Part shown: in pieces, positions 14,445 through 20,401 of the stretch
How positions within the stretch are numbered: position 1 is the stretch's first letter
How the letters are laid out: each line of letters starts with the position of its first letter
Source of the DNA: Deltaproteobacteria bacterium
Lineage (GTDB): Bacteria; Desulfobacterota; Deferrimicrobia; Deferrimicrobiales; Deferrimicrobiaceae
Assembly (NCBI GenBank): GCA_025357175.1
Contig: JANXPS010000078.1
Coordinates: 1-20,401 of the forward strand
Reading direction: 5' to 3'
Length of the DNA: 20,401 bases
Made by a program: the position numbers and the translations under genes
Notes under the pieces: generated by a model
Databases searched by the model: none
What the model saw: the letters and a program-made list of their open reading frames with translations, nothing else
What the model was told of the DNA's origin: nothing

Positions 14445-14980
14445 CGACGACCAGAGCCCTGCTTCTATTCCTGGCGGTCGCGACCTCGGGATGCGCCGCA
14501 TCCATGCCGCCGCTGAAGACGGTCGAAAAGGTGGACCTCGCCCGCTTCATGGGGCCGTGGTACGTGATCGCCTGCATCCCCACCTGGTTCGAGACCGAGG
14601 TGTACAACGGCGTCGAAAGCTACCGGCTGGAGGCCGACGGCACCATCGACACGGTCTTCACATTCCGCAAGGGCAGCTTCGAAGGGCCCCCGAAAAAGTT
14701 CCACCCTCGCGGCTTCGTCGTCGACAAAGTCAACAACTCGACCTGGGGCATGCAGTTCGTCTGGCCGTTCAAGGCCGAGTACCTGATCACCCACCTGAAT
14801 CCGGATTACAGCCAGACCGTGGTCGGCCGGAACAAGCGGGACTACGTCTGGATCATGGCGCGCACGCCGCAGATTCCGGAAGAGGACTACCGCCGGCTGG
14901 TGCAGGAACTGGCGAGTCAGGGCTACGACATGGCGAAGCTGCGCAAGGTGCCGCAGCGTTGGCCTGGGGAAGGGAAGTAA
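14441..14980 (+). CDS. lipocalin family lipoprotein (Blc-like)
   Basis: This 179-residue protein has a lipoprotein signal peptide whose likely lipidated cysteine is residue 18 (AVATSGCAAS). There is no aspartate at +2, so outer-membrane placement is expected. The lipocalin GxW region appears as FMGPWYVIACIPTWFE. The bacterial Blc pattern follows: YNGVESYRLEADGTIDTVFTFRKGSF, PRGFVVDKVNNSTWGMQFVWPF and YVWIMARTPQIPEEDYRRLV. Blc proteins bind fatty acids or lysophospholipids, so carrying or salvaging lipids at the outer membrane fits the operon. The start overlaps the Cfa stop as ATGA and has GGGAGG 4 bases upstream. Confidence 0.93.
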   Translation: MTTTRALLLFLAVATSGCAASMPPLKTVEKVDLARFMGPWYVIACIPTWFETEVYNGVESYRLEADGTIDTVFTFRKGSFEGPPKKFHPRGFVVDKVNNSTWGMQFVWPFKAEYLITHLNPDYSQTVVGRNKRDYVWIMARTPQIPEEDYRRLVQELASQGYDMAKLRKVPQRWPGEGK

Positions 14981-14983
14981 GCC

Positions 14984-15505
14984 ATGACCTGGGGCGGGAA
15001 GGCGCTCAACGCTCTGCTTTTCCAGGCGGGCTGGTTCGCCGCGGTGCTCGGCGCGGCGCACGGACGGGCGGAAGCGGGTACGGCGGCGGTCGGGATCGTG
15101 CTCTTGGTGCAACTGGCGTTTTCCGACGACCGACCGGGAGATCTCAAGCTGATTGCGGCCGCGGCGATCCTCGGATTCCTGTTCGACAGCGCGCTGGTGG
15201 CGTTCGGGGTCGTCGTCCCGAGGACGCAGCTGTTTCCCCGCCCCTTGAGCCCTCCCTGGATGATCGTGCTCTGGCCCAACTTCGCCGCGACGCTCAACGG
15301 GTCGCTCGTCTGGCTCGAGGGTCGCAACCTGCCTTCCGCTGCCTTCGGCGCGATCGGCGGCCCCCTGGCCTACTACGGGGGCGCGAGGCTCGGGGCGACG
15401 GAATCGCTCCCAACCCCGGCCGGGCTGCTGGTCCTGGCCGTCGGCTGGGGGATCGCGACCCCGCTGCTGTTCCGGCTTTCGGGACATTTCAGGAGGAGCC
15501 CGTGA
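14984..15505 (+). CDS. DUF2878 integral membrane protein
   Basis: This 173-residue hydrophobic protein has about four to five membrane segments. ALNALLFQAGWFAAVLGAAHG at the start, DLKLIAAAAILGFLFDSALVAFGV, then PPWMIVLWPNFAATLNGSL and FGAIGGPLAYYGGARLGA are the conserved DUF2878 blocks. No activity is known for the family. It recurs in Cfa/DUF1365 clusters, which suggests an inner-membrane accessory role. It begins 3 bases after the lipocalin stop, and its own stop overlaps the next gene as GTGA. Confidence 0.88.
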   Translation: MTWGGKALNALLFQAGWFAAVLGAAHGRAEAGTAAVGIVLLVQLAFSDDRPGDLKLIAAAAILGFLFDSALVAFGVVVPRTQLFPRPLSPPWMIVLWPNFAATLNGSLVWLEGRNLPSAAFGAIGGPLAYYGGARLGATESLPTPAGLLVLAVGWGIATPLLFRLSGHFRRSP

Positions 15506-16119
15506 TCATCAAGCTCATCGCCGTTCCGGTCGTCCTCTTCGGTGCCTGGATTCTCAGCGGCTACCTGCCGACGAGGAACATCGCCACGCCGTCCTACTCG
15601 GTCCTCGACAAGAGGCCGGAGTACGAAATCCGCCGGTACGATCCCTATGTCCTCGCCGAGACCGCGTTGGGGGACCTGGACGGTTCGGGGGGCTTCAAGC
15701 TGCTTTTCCAGTACATATCCGGGAAGAATGCCGGCGGGTCGAAGCTCGCGATGACCGCGCCGGTGCTGAAAAACAACCCGGCCGGGGGGGACAAGCTGGC
15801 CATGACCGCGCCGGTGCTGAAATGGGAAGGGGAAGGCACCATCGCCTTCGTCATGCCGCCAGGCCGCTCCCTCGCGGAGTTGCCGCAGCCCGGGGATCCG
15901 AAGGTCGTCCTGAGGGAAGTCCCCGGGCACAAGGCGGCGGTCGTCTCCTTTTCCGGGCTTGCGGGGAGCGCGAAGCTGAAGGAGAAAACCGGGGGACTGC
16001 TGAGGGCCCTCCGGAAGGACGGCGTGAACCCGCGGTCAACCCCCGTGATCGCGCTTTACGATCCGCCGTGGACCCCGCCGTTCATGCGTCGAAACGAGAT
16101 CATGGTGGAGATCGACTGA
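15502..16119 (+). CDS. SOUL heme-binding family protein, membrane-anchored
   Basis: This 205-residue protein has one N-terminal membrane segment or uncleaved signal (MIIKLIAVPVVLFGAWILSG) followed by a SOUL domain: YSVLDKRPEYEIRRYDPYVLAET, FKLLFQYISGKN, KLAMTAPVL, IAFVMPPGRSLAELPQP and the terminal YDPPWTPPFMRRNEIMVEI. The KLAMTAPVLK motif occurs twice, 22 residues apart (residues 82 and 98 region), a tandem duplication also found in some bacterial family members. SOUL proteins bind heme or tetrapyrroles, and a role in oxidative or photo-oxidative stress would fit a lipid-protection operon (inference). The GTG at 15502 overlaps the previous stop and has AGGAGGAG just upstream. Confidence 0.9.
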   Translation: MIIKLIAVPVVLFGAWILSGYLPTRNIATPSYSVLDKRPEYEIRRYDPYVLAETALGDLDGSGGFKLLFQYISGKNAGGSKLAMTAPVLKNNPAGGDKLAMTAPVLKWEGEGTIAFVMPPGRSLAELPQPGDPKVVLREVPGHKAAVVSFSGLAGSAKLKEKTGGLLRALRKDGVNPRSTPVIALYDPPWTPPFMRRNEIMVEID

Positions 16120-16137
16120 ACCTTCCGGGGTACGATC

Positions 16138-16554
16138 ATGGCGCACGACCTGAAACTGTTTTTCGCGATCCTGCCGATCTTCCTGACGCTCGACTATCTG
16201 TGGCTCGGACGCATCATGCCGCGTTTCTACCTGGGGGAGCTGGGCGACCTGGCTCGGAGGGAAGGGGACACGATGAAGCCCCGCCTCCTGGCGGCCGCCG
16301 GCGTCTACCTGGCGCTGCCGGGGGGGATCGTCCTCTTCGCGATTCCCCGCGTCGATCCGGCCGTTCCCCTCGCCTCGGGGCTCTGGTGGGGTTTCCTCTA
16401 CGGGGTCGTCGTCTACGCGGTCTACGACCTGACAAACCGGGCGACGCTCGACCACTGGCCGGTGCGCCTGGTGCTCGTGGATATCGGCTGGGGCGGATTC
16501 CTGTGCGCTGTCGTCACCGCGGCTGGAACCCTGCTCGGGCGGGCGATCCCGTGA
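16138..16554 (+). CDS. DUF2177 membrane protein
   Basis: This 138-residue protein has four membrane segments. LTLDYLWLGRIMPRFYLGELG near the N-terminus, then GFLYGVVVYAVYDLTNRATLDHWP and VDIGWGGFLCAVVTA are the conserved DUF2177 motifs. The function is unknown; it is a common companion of DUF2878 and Cfa genes. It starts 18 bases after the SOUL gene with a weak ribosome-binding site, and its stop overlaps the next start as GTGA. Confidence 0.9.
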   Translation: MAHDLKLFFAILPIFLTLDYLWLGRIMPRFYLGELGDLARREGDTMKPRLLAAAGVYLALPGGIVLFAIPRVDPAVPLASGLWWGFLYGVVVYAVYDLTNRATLDHWPVRLVLVDIGWGGFLCAVVTAAGTLLGRAIP

Positions 16555-17633
16555 CCGCGGGAGGAAATTCCCGGGTCGCCCCTGCGCGGATTCCGGTAGC
16601 ATTCCTCACCCTGGTGCTGCTGTCCGGCGGCTGCGCCTCCTCGCTTCGCGGGCTTCCGGAACCTCCCCCGGGGACGTACAGGGTCTCCGTAGAAACGACC
16701 TACAAACTGTCCCACCGGAAGTTCCTTCTGCACGTTCCGCCCGGTTATCGGGCCGGAGTGCCCCTGCCGCTGGTCGTGGTCATCCACGGGGCGTTCAACT
16801 CCGGCGGGCAGACCGAGATCGAGACCGGGTTCAGCGACCTGGTCGACGCCGAGCGGTTCCTGGTTGCCTATCCGGAGGGAATCGGCATCTTCGGCCTGCT
16901 CCAGCACTGGAACGCCGGCCACTGCTGCGGGAAGGCGGCCGACGACGGGGTCGACGACGTCGGGTTCCTCGCCGAGATGATCGCCACGGTCCGGCGGGAC
17001 CTGTCGGTCGACCCCGACCGGATCTACATGGCGGGGATGTCCAACGGCGGGATGCTCGCTTACCGGTTTGCGGCCGAGCGCACCGGGGATCTTGCGGCCG
17101 TGGCCGTCGTCGGCGGGGCCATTGGAAGCGCGGTCGACGGAAACGAGCGGTGGCGTGCGCCGAAGCCCGGTCGACCCCTCCCCGTTGTCGTCTTCCACGG
17201 TCTCGCGGACGCGACGATTCCCGTCGCCGGAGGGCCGTCGAACGGGAAGGGGGGACGATCGTACCGTTCGGTCGACGATGCGGTCGCTTTCTGGCGGGAT
17301 GCCGACGGGTGCCCGGGACCGGCCGTGGAGGAGTCCTCCCGGGATGGCCGCGTCCGCCGGACGGTCTGGACGGGCTGCCGCGACGGAAGCGCCGTCGAGA
17401 GCTGGCTGCTGGCGGGCTGGGGGCACCTGTGGCCGACCCGGCACTTCACGGAAAAGCCGGGAGTCGACGAGCCGCTCAGGGGATTCGACGCGACCGCCCG
17501 GATCTGGGAATTCTTCAAGCGGTTCCGCCGAACCGTAGACGCGTGGTCGAAGAAGTCGTTCAGCGCCATATCTCCGGAAAGGAGCCGGGCGGCCATCGCC
17601 CCGGTGCCGGGGGAGCAGGATCGCTTGTCATGA
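16551..17633 (+). CDS. PHB-depolymerase/LpqC-like esterase lipoprotein
   Basis: This 360-residue alpha/beta-hydrolase has a lipoprotein signal (VAFLTLVLLSGGCASS, cysteine 28). HG with nearby GG (residues 79-86) forms the oxyanion region. AGMSNGG contains the nucleophile Ser164, HGLADATIP supplies Asp220 and GWGHLWP supplies His292: a complete triad. The pattern WNAGHCCG...DDVGFL is typical of the LpqC/polyhydroxybutyrate-depolymerase/feruloyl-esterase group. It probably cleaves an ester at the cell envelope; the substrate is unknown. The last 40 residues (from FKRF) are basic and not typical, possibly a 3' extension. It is the last gene of the operon, GTGA-coupled to DUF2177. No clear terminator follows. 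Confidence 0.9.
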   Translation: MTAGGNSRVAPARIPVAFLTLVLLSGGCASSLRGLPEPPPGTYRVSVETTYKLSHRKFLLHVPPGYRAGVPLPLVVVIHGAFNSGGQTEIETGFSDLVDAERFLVAYPEGIGIFGLLQHWNAGHCCGKAADDGVDDVGFLAEMIATVRRDLSVDPDRIYMAGMSNGGMLAYRFAAERTGDLAAVAVVGGAIGSAVDGNERWRAPKPGRPLPVVVFHGLADATIPVAGGPSNGKGGRSYRSVDDAVAFWRDADGCPGPAVEESSRDGRVRRTVWTGCRDGSAVESWLLAGWGHLWPTRHFTEKPGVDEPLRGFDATARIWEFFKRFRRTVDAWSKKSFSAISPERSRAAIAPVPGEQDRLS

Positions 17634-18091
17634 AATGAACCGGACGGGAGCAGGATGGATTTTCGCGAGAGGGAAACGGGAGGGGGAGGCGGCGCCCGTC
17701 CGAGATAGACTCGCTCCCGTGGTCGGAAACGGAACCTTTGGCGAGGTATCGAAGCTTCGGTTCGTTCCCCGGGTCGGCCTGGAGCCGGGTTGTCGCCGCA
17801 GGACCCGCACCATGTACAGACCGATCTGAACGGCGGTGGGAATGCCAGGGATTTCCTCCCAGGCGAACGCGTGGAAACTGGAATGACCGATGGGTCGGCG
17901 CGGTCGACTGGCAACAGCGTGAACTTGATGGCTCTTGAGTCATTTCGGACGGGAGATCGATTCCGGAAATTCGGCCCCAAAGTCCCTGCAAATACGAAAT
18001 GTTCACGTTTGAGGGGCTTTATGGGGGGGTGTCGAATTCAGGACGGATAAATAGATCATTATTGTCAGTATGTTATGTGTTTCAGTGGTGT
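17634..18091. other. intergenic region after the lipid operon, no gene recognised
   Basis: No frame with known domains was found. The GC content falls towards 18100, marking the shift from the operon to the accessory region. Confidence 0.5.
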
Positions 18092-18107
18092 GACCCCGCC
18101 TCCACCA
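18092..18107 (+). other. second tmRNA 3'-end-like trace (possible att core)
   Basis: GACCCCGCCTCCACCA resembles a tmRNA acceptor strand plus CCA. It shares CGCCTCCACCA with the fragment at 6191-6216, in the same orientation 11.9 kb away. A terminator follows 13 bases later, as expected downstream of a genuine tmRNA gene. The T-loop is not preserved. Confidence 0.45.
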
Positions 18108-18119
18108 GAACGCACGAAT

Positions 18120-18153
18120 GGCCGACCACGGGTAGATCCCGGGTCGGCCTTTT
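18120..18153 (+). terminator. rho-independent terminator behind the tmRNA-like trace
   Basis: GGCCGACC-A-CGGG-TAGAT-CCCG-GGTCGGCC followed by TTTT makes a long stem with one bulged A. No coding region ends here, which fits an RNA gene remnant. Confidence 0.8.
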
Positions 18154-18234
18154 GCGTTTCAGGGAGGCGGGGGCAATCACACTGGGAGGATTTTCCCTTT
18201 ATTATCAAGGGCAATACTCCTACTAGACTATCGT

Positions 18235-18258
18235 TGTACCCCCAGATGTACCCCCAGA
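18235..18258. repeat. 12-bp tandem repeat TGTACCCCCAGA x2
   Basis: Two exact copies lie head to tail. The TACCCCCA core and 12-base period match the repeat block at 8449-8472 (on the other strand there, ATACCCCCAAAA). They lie 130 bases beyond the second tmRNA-like trace, as arm-type integrase sites would. Confidence 0.65.
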
Positions 18259-18388
18259 ATTTTCAACGTTATCAGAGGGTTAGCAGAACGATAAGTCAGT
18301 CTACCACGGAACCCAAATGCCGTCCGACGATTCTTTACTCGCTCTCACTGACGATGGTTCAACCAATCCCAACTGCCTCCCACTCGCC

Positions 18389-18691
18389 CTACGATCCGGC
18401 TTTGAACGGTCGAACTCTGGAAGCGATCTCCTTGCCCTTCTCCCGCTTGGCAACCCGCAACTCGTAGTCGGATTGGAGCCCCATCCACATCTCTGGGGAG
18501 ACACCGAAGTAGCGACCCAAGCGTAGGGCAGTGTCTGCTGTGATGGACCGCTTGCCTTTGACGATCTCGCTGACCCGCCCCGGGGGCACATCGATGTCAC
18601 GCGCCACCTTGTTGATGCTGATCCCCATCGGCTTCAGGAATTCTTCGAGGAGGATTTCTCCCGGATGGATCGGGGCGAGTGTCTTCGCCAT
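18389..18691 (-). CDS. HigA-family addiction-module antitoxin (XRE type)
   Basis: This 100-residue protein begins MAKTLAPIHPGEILLEEFLK, the standard HigA opening. It continues with a helix-turn-helix (ISINKVARDIDVPPGRVSEIV, about residues 24-44), then KGKRSITADTALRLGRYFGVSPEMWMGLQSDYEL, all conserved in HigA. It would bind its operator and neutralise a HigB RNase. The start is supported by AGGAGG 7 bases upstream. The toxin gene normally placed just before it is missing; instead there is a good promoter and a small inverted repeat (18718-18733, ATGCCTATGCTGGCAT) in the leader. It is therefore an orphan antitoxin or one acting on another toxin. Confidence 0.9.
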   Translation of the reverse strand: MAKTLAPIHPGEILLEEFLKPMGISINKVARDIDVPPGRVSEIVKGKRSITADTALRLGRYFGVSPEMWMGLQSDYELRVAKREKGKEIASRVRPFKAGS

Positions 18692-18749
18692 CTTTGAACC
18701 TCCTGCTCCTCGCTGTGATGCCTATGCTGGCATACGTAATACCTTTGGC

Positions 18750-18778
18750 TTAATAGGGTGCCAGCGGGTCACCGTCAA
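18750..18778 (-). promoter_or_regulatory. sigma-70 promoter of the orphan higA
   Basis: TTGACG (18773-18778) is 17 bases from TATTAA (18750-18755) on the minus strand. Transcription would begin near 18743, giving a leader of about 50 bases that contains the inverted repeat and the ribosome-binding site. Confidence 0.6.
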
Positions 18779-18856
18779 GGGGCACAGGCAAAGCAAGATC
18801 TCCCCCACCGGCCCGAAGACGCGCAATGGGAATCGGACAACCTAATCGAACGCCAT

Positions 18857-18885
18857 TTGACGTCACATACAATATTTTATATACT
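18857..18885 (+). promoter_or_regulatory. sigma-70 promoter of the HigB/HigA-type operon
   Basis: TTGACG (18857-18862), 17 bases, TATACT (18880-18885). The predicted start point (about 18892) coincides with the GTG start codon. An 8-base palindrome TGACGTCA (18858-18865) overlaps the -35 and could be an operator. Confidence 0.65.
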
Positions 18886-18891
18886 CCGGAT

Positions 18892-19248
18892 GTGACAGTG
18901 AAACCCATATTCTGGCTCGGCTCTTCTCTCGACGATCTCAAGGCGTTCCCCGAGGATGCCCGAAGGATCGTTGGGCACTGCCTCCATCTGGTGCAGAACG
19001 GCTTGGAGCCACCCGACTGGAAACCGATGACATCGGTCGGTCACGGCGTCTACGAAATCCGGGTGCATACCGAACTTGAACACCGTGTCTTCTACGTCGC
19101 CAAGTTCATCGAAGGCGTTTACGTTCTCCACGCATTCGACAAGCGGAGCCAGAAGACCCCCAAGCATGACATCGAGGTCGCCAAAAGCCGGTTCAATCAG
19201 ATGTTGAACGACAGGCAGAGCCGCGAAGGCAATCGAGGCAAAACATGA
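18892..19248 (+). CDS. HigB/Gp49-like RelE-superfamily toxin (COG4679 type)
   Basis: This protein has 118 residues from the GTG at 18892 (MTVKPIFWLGSSLDDLKAFP...). KPIFWLGSSLDDLKAFPEDARR, the WKPMTSVGHGVYEIRVHTELEHRVFYVAKF core and VLHAFDKRSQKTPKHDIEVAKSR are the signatures of phage Gp49-like/HigB toxins, ribosome-dependent mRNA interferases of the RelE fold. An ATG at 18826 is in frame, but the promoter lies between it and 18892, and family members start at the MTVKPIFW position. The stop overlaps the antitoxin start as ATGA, the usual toxin-first order for this group. Confidence 0.9.
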   Translation: MTVKPIFWLGSSLDDLKAFPEDARRIVGHCLHLVQNGLEPPDWKPMTSVGHGVYEIRVHTELEHRVFYVAKFIEGVYVLHAFDKRSQKTPKHDIEVAKSRFNQMLNDRQSREGNRGKT

Positions 19249-19553
19249 AAACCCCTATCACGAACCCCAGTGGAAACGTCTTCCACGATCTCGGATTCCC
19301 CCCAGAGGAAGCCGAGCACCTGAAACTTCGGTCCGATCTGATGATCCATCTTCGGAAGCACATCGAGACCAACGGGTTGAAGCAGGTTGAAGCGGCGAGA
19401 CTGTTCGGGGTCACTCAACCGAGGGTCAGCGATCTGGTCAAAGGCAAGATTCACCTCTTCAGCATCGACACGCTGGTGGACATGTTGGCTCACGCCGGAA
19501 TCCGGGTGAAACTGTCCGTCTCACCCGGGAAACGGAAACAGGCAGTCGCCTGA
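19245..19553 (+). CDS. XRE-family antitoxin of the HigB/HigA-type pair
   Basis: This 102-residue antitoxin begins MKTPITNPSGNVFHDLGFPP, followed by AEHLKLRSDLMIHLRKHIETNGL. Its helix-turn-helix is KQVEAARLFGVTQPRVSDLVKGKIHLFSIDTLVDML (about residues 46-82). This is the HTH_37/COG5606-type antitoxin that partners Gp49-like toxins. It likely represses the operon promoter together with the toxin. It is coupled to the toxin by ATGA. The frame is complete with a normal C-terminus. Confidence 0.92.
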   Translation: MKTPITNPSGNVFHDLGFPPEEAEHLKLRSDLMIHLRKHIETNGLKQVEAARLFGVTQPRVSDLVKGKIHLFSIDTLVDMLAHAGIRVKLSVSPGKRKQAVA

Positions 19554-19619
19554 CGAAATGGCGATATTCTAGTTACTGGGGACGTGCCCCCGCACTTCGA
19601 AAACCGAATCCGATCCCTG

Positions 19620-19916
19620 CTATGCCTTGGCTCTCCGCAGAGTCATGGTGCTCAACTCCGCCTCGATCCGTTCCCCCAAGAAGATCTTCAGGAGCGACTG
19701 GTAAGGCACATCCCGCTTGTTCGCCAGCAGTTTCAACTCTTCGAGCATGGGTTCCGGCAACCGAATCGAGATCGTCTTCAGGGAGGGTTTCAGTTTCGAA
19801 AATATAATCGGTTTCGCCTTGCTCCAATCAACGTATTCCGTGGAATCTTCCGACTCCCAGAATGCCCGTTCCTCGGCTTCACTGTTAAATTTAGGAATTT
19901 GCTTTGTGGTCTTCAT
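19620..19916 (-). CDS. brnA: BrnA/CopG-family antitoxin
   Basis: This 98-residue protein begins KTTKQIPKFNSEAEERAFWES, the typical BrnA opening. It continues with DSTEYVDWSKAKP and a ribbon-helix-helix region (TISIRLPEPMLEELKLLANKRDVPYQSLLKIFL, about residues 48-80). It would bind BrnT directly and repress the shared promoter. It begins inside the last codons of brnT (26-base overlap), the normal toxin-antitoxin order for BrnTA. GGAG in GGAGCGGAAAG precedes the ATG. Confidence 0.9.
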   Translation of the reverse strand: MKTTKQIPKFNSEAEERAFWESEDSTEYVDWSKAKPIIFSKLKPSLKTISIRLPEPMLEELKLLANKRDVPYQSLLKIFLGERIEAELSTMTLRRAKA

Positions 19917-20205
19917 ATGCTTTCCGCTCCTTCCTACCCATATCCCGAGCAGATATCACCCGAATGTTCTCGCCTCGGATGGTGAACACCAGAAACAATT
20001 CTCTTCCGATATCAGTTCGCCCCAACGCGAAGTATCTGTTCTCTGTTAATTCGCCACGCTCGATAGCCGCAACAACCAATGGTTTGTTGAAAAATATCTG
20101 CTCGCACTCCGATCCGGTGACGCCGTGCTTCTCCCAGTTTTTCAGGAGATTTCCTTGGTCCCACTCGAATCCGGCGCAGTTCGCCAGCAAATTATCGGAC
20201 TTCAT
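19891..20205 (-). CDS. brnT: BrnT-family toxin
   Basis: This 104-residue RelE-like RNase toxin has GFEWDQGNLLKNWEKHGVTGSECEQIF, matching the BrnT F-x-WDxxKxxxNxxKHGV motif. ENRYFALGRTDIGRELFLVFTIRGENIRVISARDMGRKERKAYE matches the core and the final R(x)M(x)xKER segment carrying catalytic arginines. The ATG at 20205 is preferred over the longer frame to 20241 because the promoter -10 and a palindrome lie between them. It has no ribosome-binding site and sits at the predicted transcription start, so it may be translated leaderless. brnA follows. Confidence 0.9.
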   Translation of the reverse strand: MKSDNLLANCAGFEWDQGNLLKNWEKHGVTGSECEQIFFNKPLVVAAIERGELTENRYFALGRTDIGRELFLVFTIRGENIRVISARDMGRKERKAYEDHKANS

Positions 20206-20212
20206 GCCAATA

Positions 20213-20241
20213 TGTATATTCCTGACATATACAAGAGTCAA
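20213..20241 (-). promoter_or_regulatory. brnTA promoter with overlapping palindromic operator
   Basis: On the minus strand TTGACT (20236-20241), 17 bases, TATACA (20213-20218). The inverted repeat TGTATAT-N7-ATATACA (20213-20233) covers the -10 and spacer, where BrnA would repress. The predicted start point is at or next to the brnT ATG. Confidence 0.65.
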
Positions 20242-20274
20242 GAGGGATTTTCGATGCAGCCCAACTGATCACGT

Positions 20275-20401
20275 TCACTCATCGGCCTCGTACTCGGCAA
20301 GCAAGTCGTCCATCTCATCACCCACGCCATAGCCGAAGTTGTGACAGGTGCTGCGCACGGCATCCAGCCTGTCCCATAACGGTTGGCGTTGCGCGTCGGC
20401 C
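20275..20401 (-). CDS. unrecognised protein, C-terminal part (antitoxin-like acidic tail)
   Basis: A minus-strand frame enters from beyond the window and ends ...QPLWDRLDAVRSTCHNFGYGVG then DEMDDLLAEYEADE. The acidic helical tail resembles small antitoxin C-termini but no family can be named. Its stop overlaps by 8 bases an ATG opening a 14-codon frame (MSERDQLGCIENPS, 20238-20282), the arrangement of an antitoxin followed by a toxin start. That second frame ends just at the brnTA promoter, so a toxin partner may have been cut off here. Confidence 0.5.
   Translation of the reverse strand, partial: ADAQRQPLWDRLDAVRSTCHNFGYGVGDEMDDLLAEYEADE

Noticed and set aside
13467..14501. Minus-strand frame of 344 codons across the Cfa gene
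   Set aside because: Gly/Pro/Arg-rich shadow of the conserved methyltransferase frame, with no domain or ribosome-binding site.
18750..18830. Possible HigB C-terminal remnant upstream of higA (DGDPLAPY before a stop)
   Set aside because: Only the DGD and final Y fit the HigB ending; the spacing and other residues do not, and the stretch is better explained as a promoter.
19576..19596. REP-like GGGGACGTGCCCC between the HigB/A-type pair and brnA
   Set aside because: Single short imperfect hairpin with no second copy or REP transposase in the window.
1..20401. CRISPR array, rRNA, complete tRNA, integrase or transposase
   Set aside because: Looked for on both strands; no repeat-spacer pattern, rRNA signature, foldable tRNA or recombinase motif was found.

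Overview
The window is GC-rich bacterial DNA. It carries a PEP-CTERM protein, a succinyl-CoA:acetate-type CoA-transferase, a methyl/cyclopropane fatty-acid gene cluster, many toxin-antitoxin (TA) pieces and two traces of a tmRNA 3' end. This mix suggests a Desulfuromonadota/Geobacter-like or related deltaproteobacterial-type genome. That is inference from gene content only; no rRNA or other marker gene is present.

Layout. (1) 1-3903, housekeeping-like: the start of an NAD(P)-binding NmrA/QorB-type protein, a small 75-codon gene, a PEP-CTERM protein with a possible sigma-54 promoter, and a CoA-transferase divergent from a TetR regulator. An 18-bp palindrome lies immediately downstream of the CoA-transferase -10 element. 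(2) 3878-8507, a worn accessory region: a MntA/HepT pair whose HepT has lost its catalytic C-terminus, a HigA-type antitoxin cut at both ends, an intact Fic protein with a self-inhibition motif, a tmRNA 3'-end remnant, a VapC remnant, an Abi_2 (AbiD/F) HEPN protein, paired hairpin repeats, a strong terminator, and an inverted repeat that cuts off an SRPBCC gene at 8507/8508. (3) 8508-17633, a lipid-modification cluster: an SDR (with the cut SRPBCC gene overlapping its end) on the minus strand, divergent from a ten-gene plus-strand operon. Most of the operon's genes overlap by ATGA/GTGA. They encode a chalcone-isomerase-like protein, DUF1295, a COG2907 FAD oxidoreductase, DUF1365, a Cfa-family methyltransferase, a lipocalin, DUF2878, a SOUL heme-binding protein, DUF2177 and an LpqC-like esterase lipoprotein. 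The Cfa gene is frameshifted at a run of seven Gs. (4) 17634-20401, a second accessory region: a second tmRNA 3'-end trace with a terminator, a 12-bp tandem repeat like the one at 8449-8472, a lone HigA, a HigB/HigA-type pair, BrnT/BrnA, and the end of an unrecognised antitoxin-like gene.

How it fits together. The operon looks like a membrane-lipid remodelling unit. A Cfa/UfaM-like methyltransferase and its FAD-dependent partner would act on unsaturated acyl chains, with DUF1295, DUF1365, DUF2878 and DUF2177 membrane or accessory proteins, and a lipocalin, a SOUL protein and an esterase in the envelope. Related clusters in other Proteobacteria are ECF-sigma/ChrR controlled, but no sigma factor is visible here. 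The flanking regions look like ends of integrative elements: tmRNA 3'-end sequences, matching 12-bp TACCCCCA-containing repeats at both borders, a gene interrupted exactly at a repeat, and a concentration of intact and broken TA and abortive-infection genes. No integrase or transposase is present in the window.
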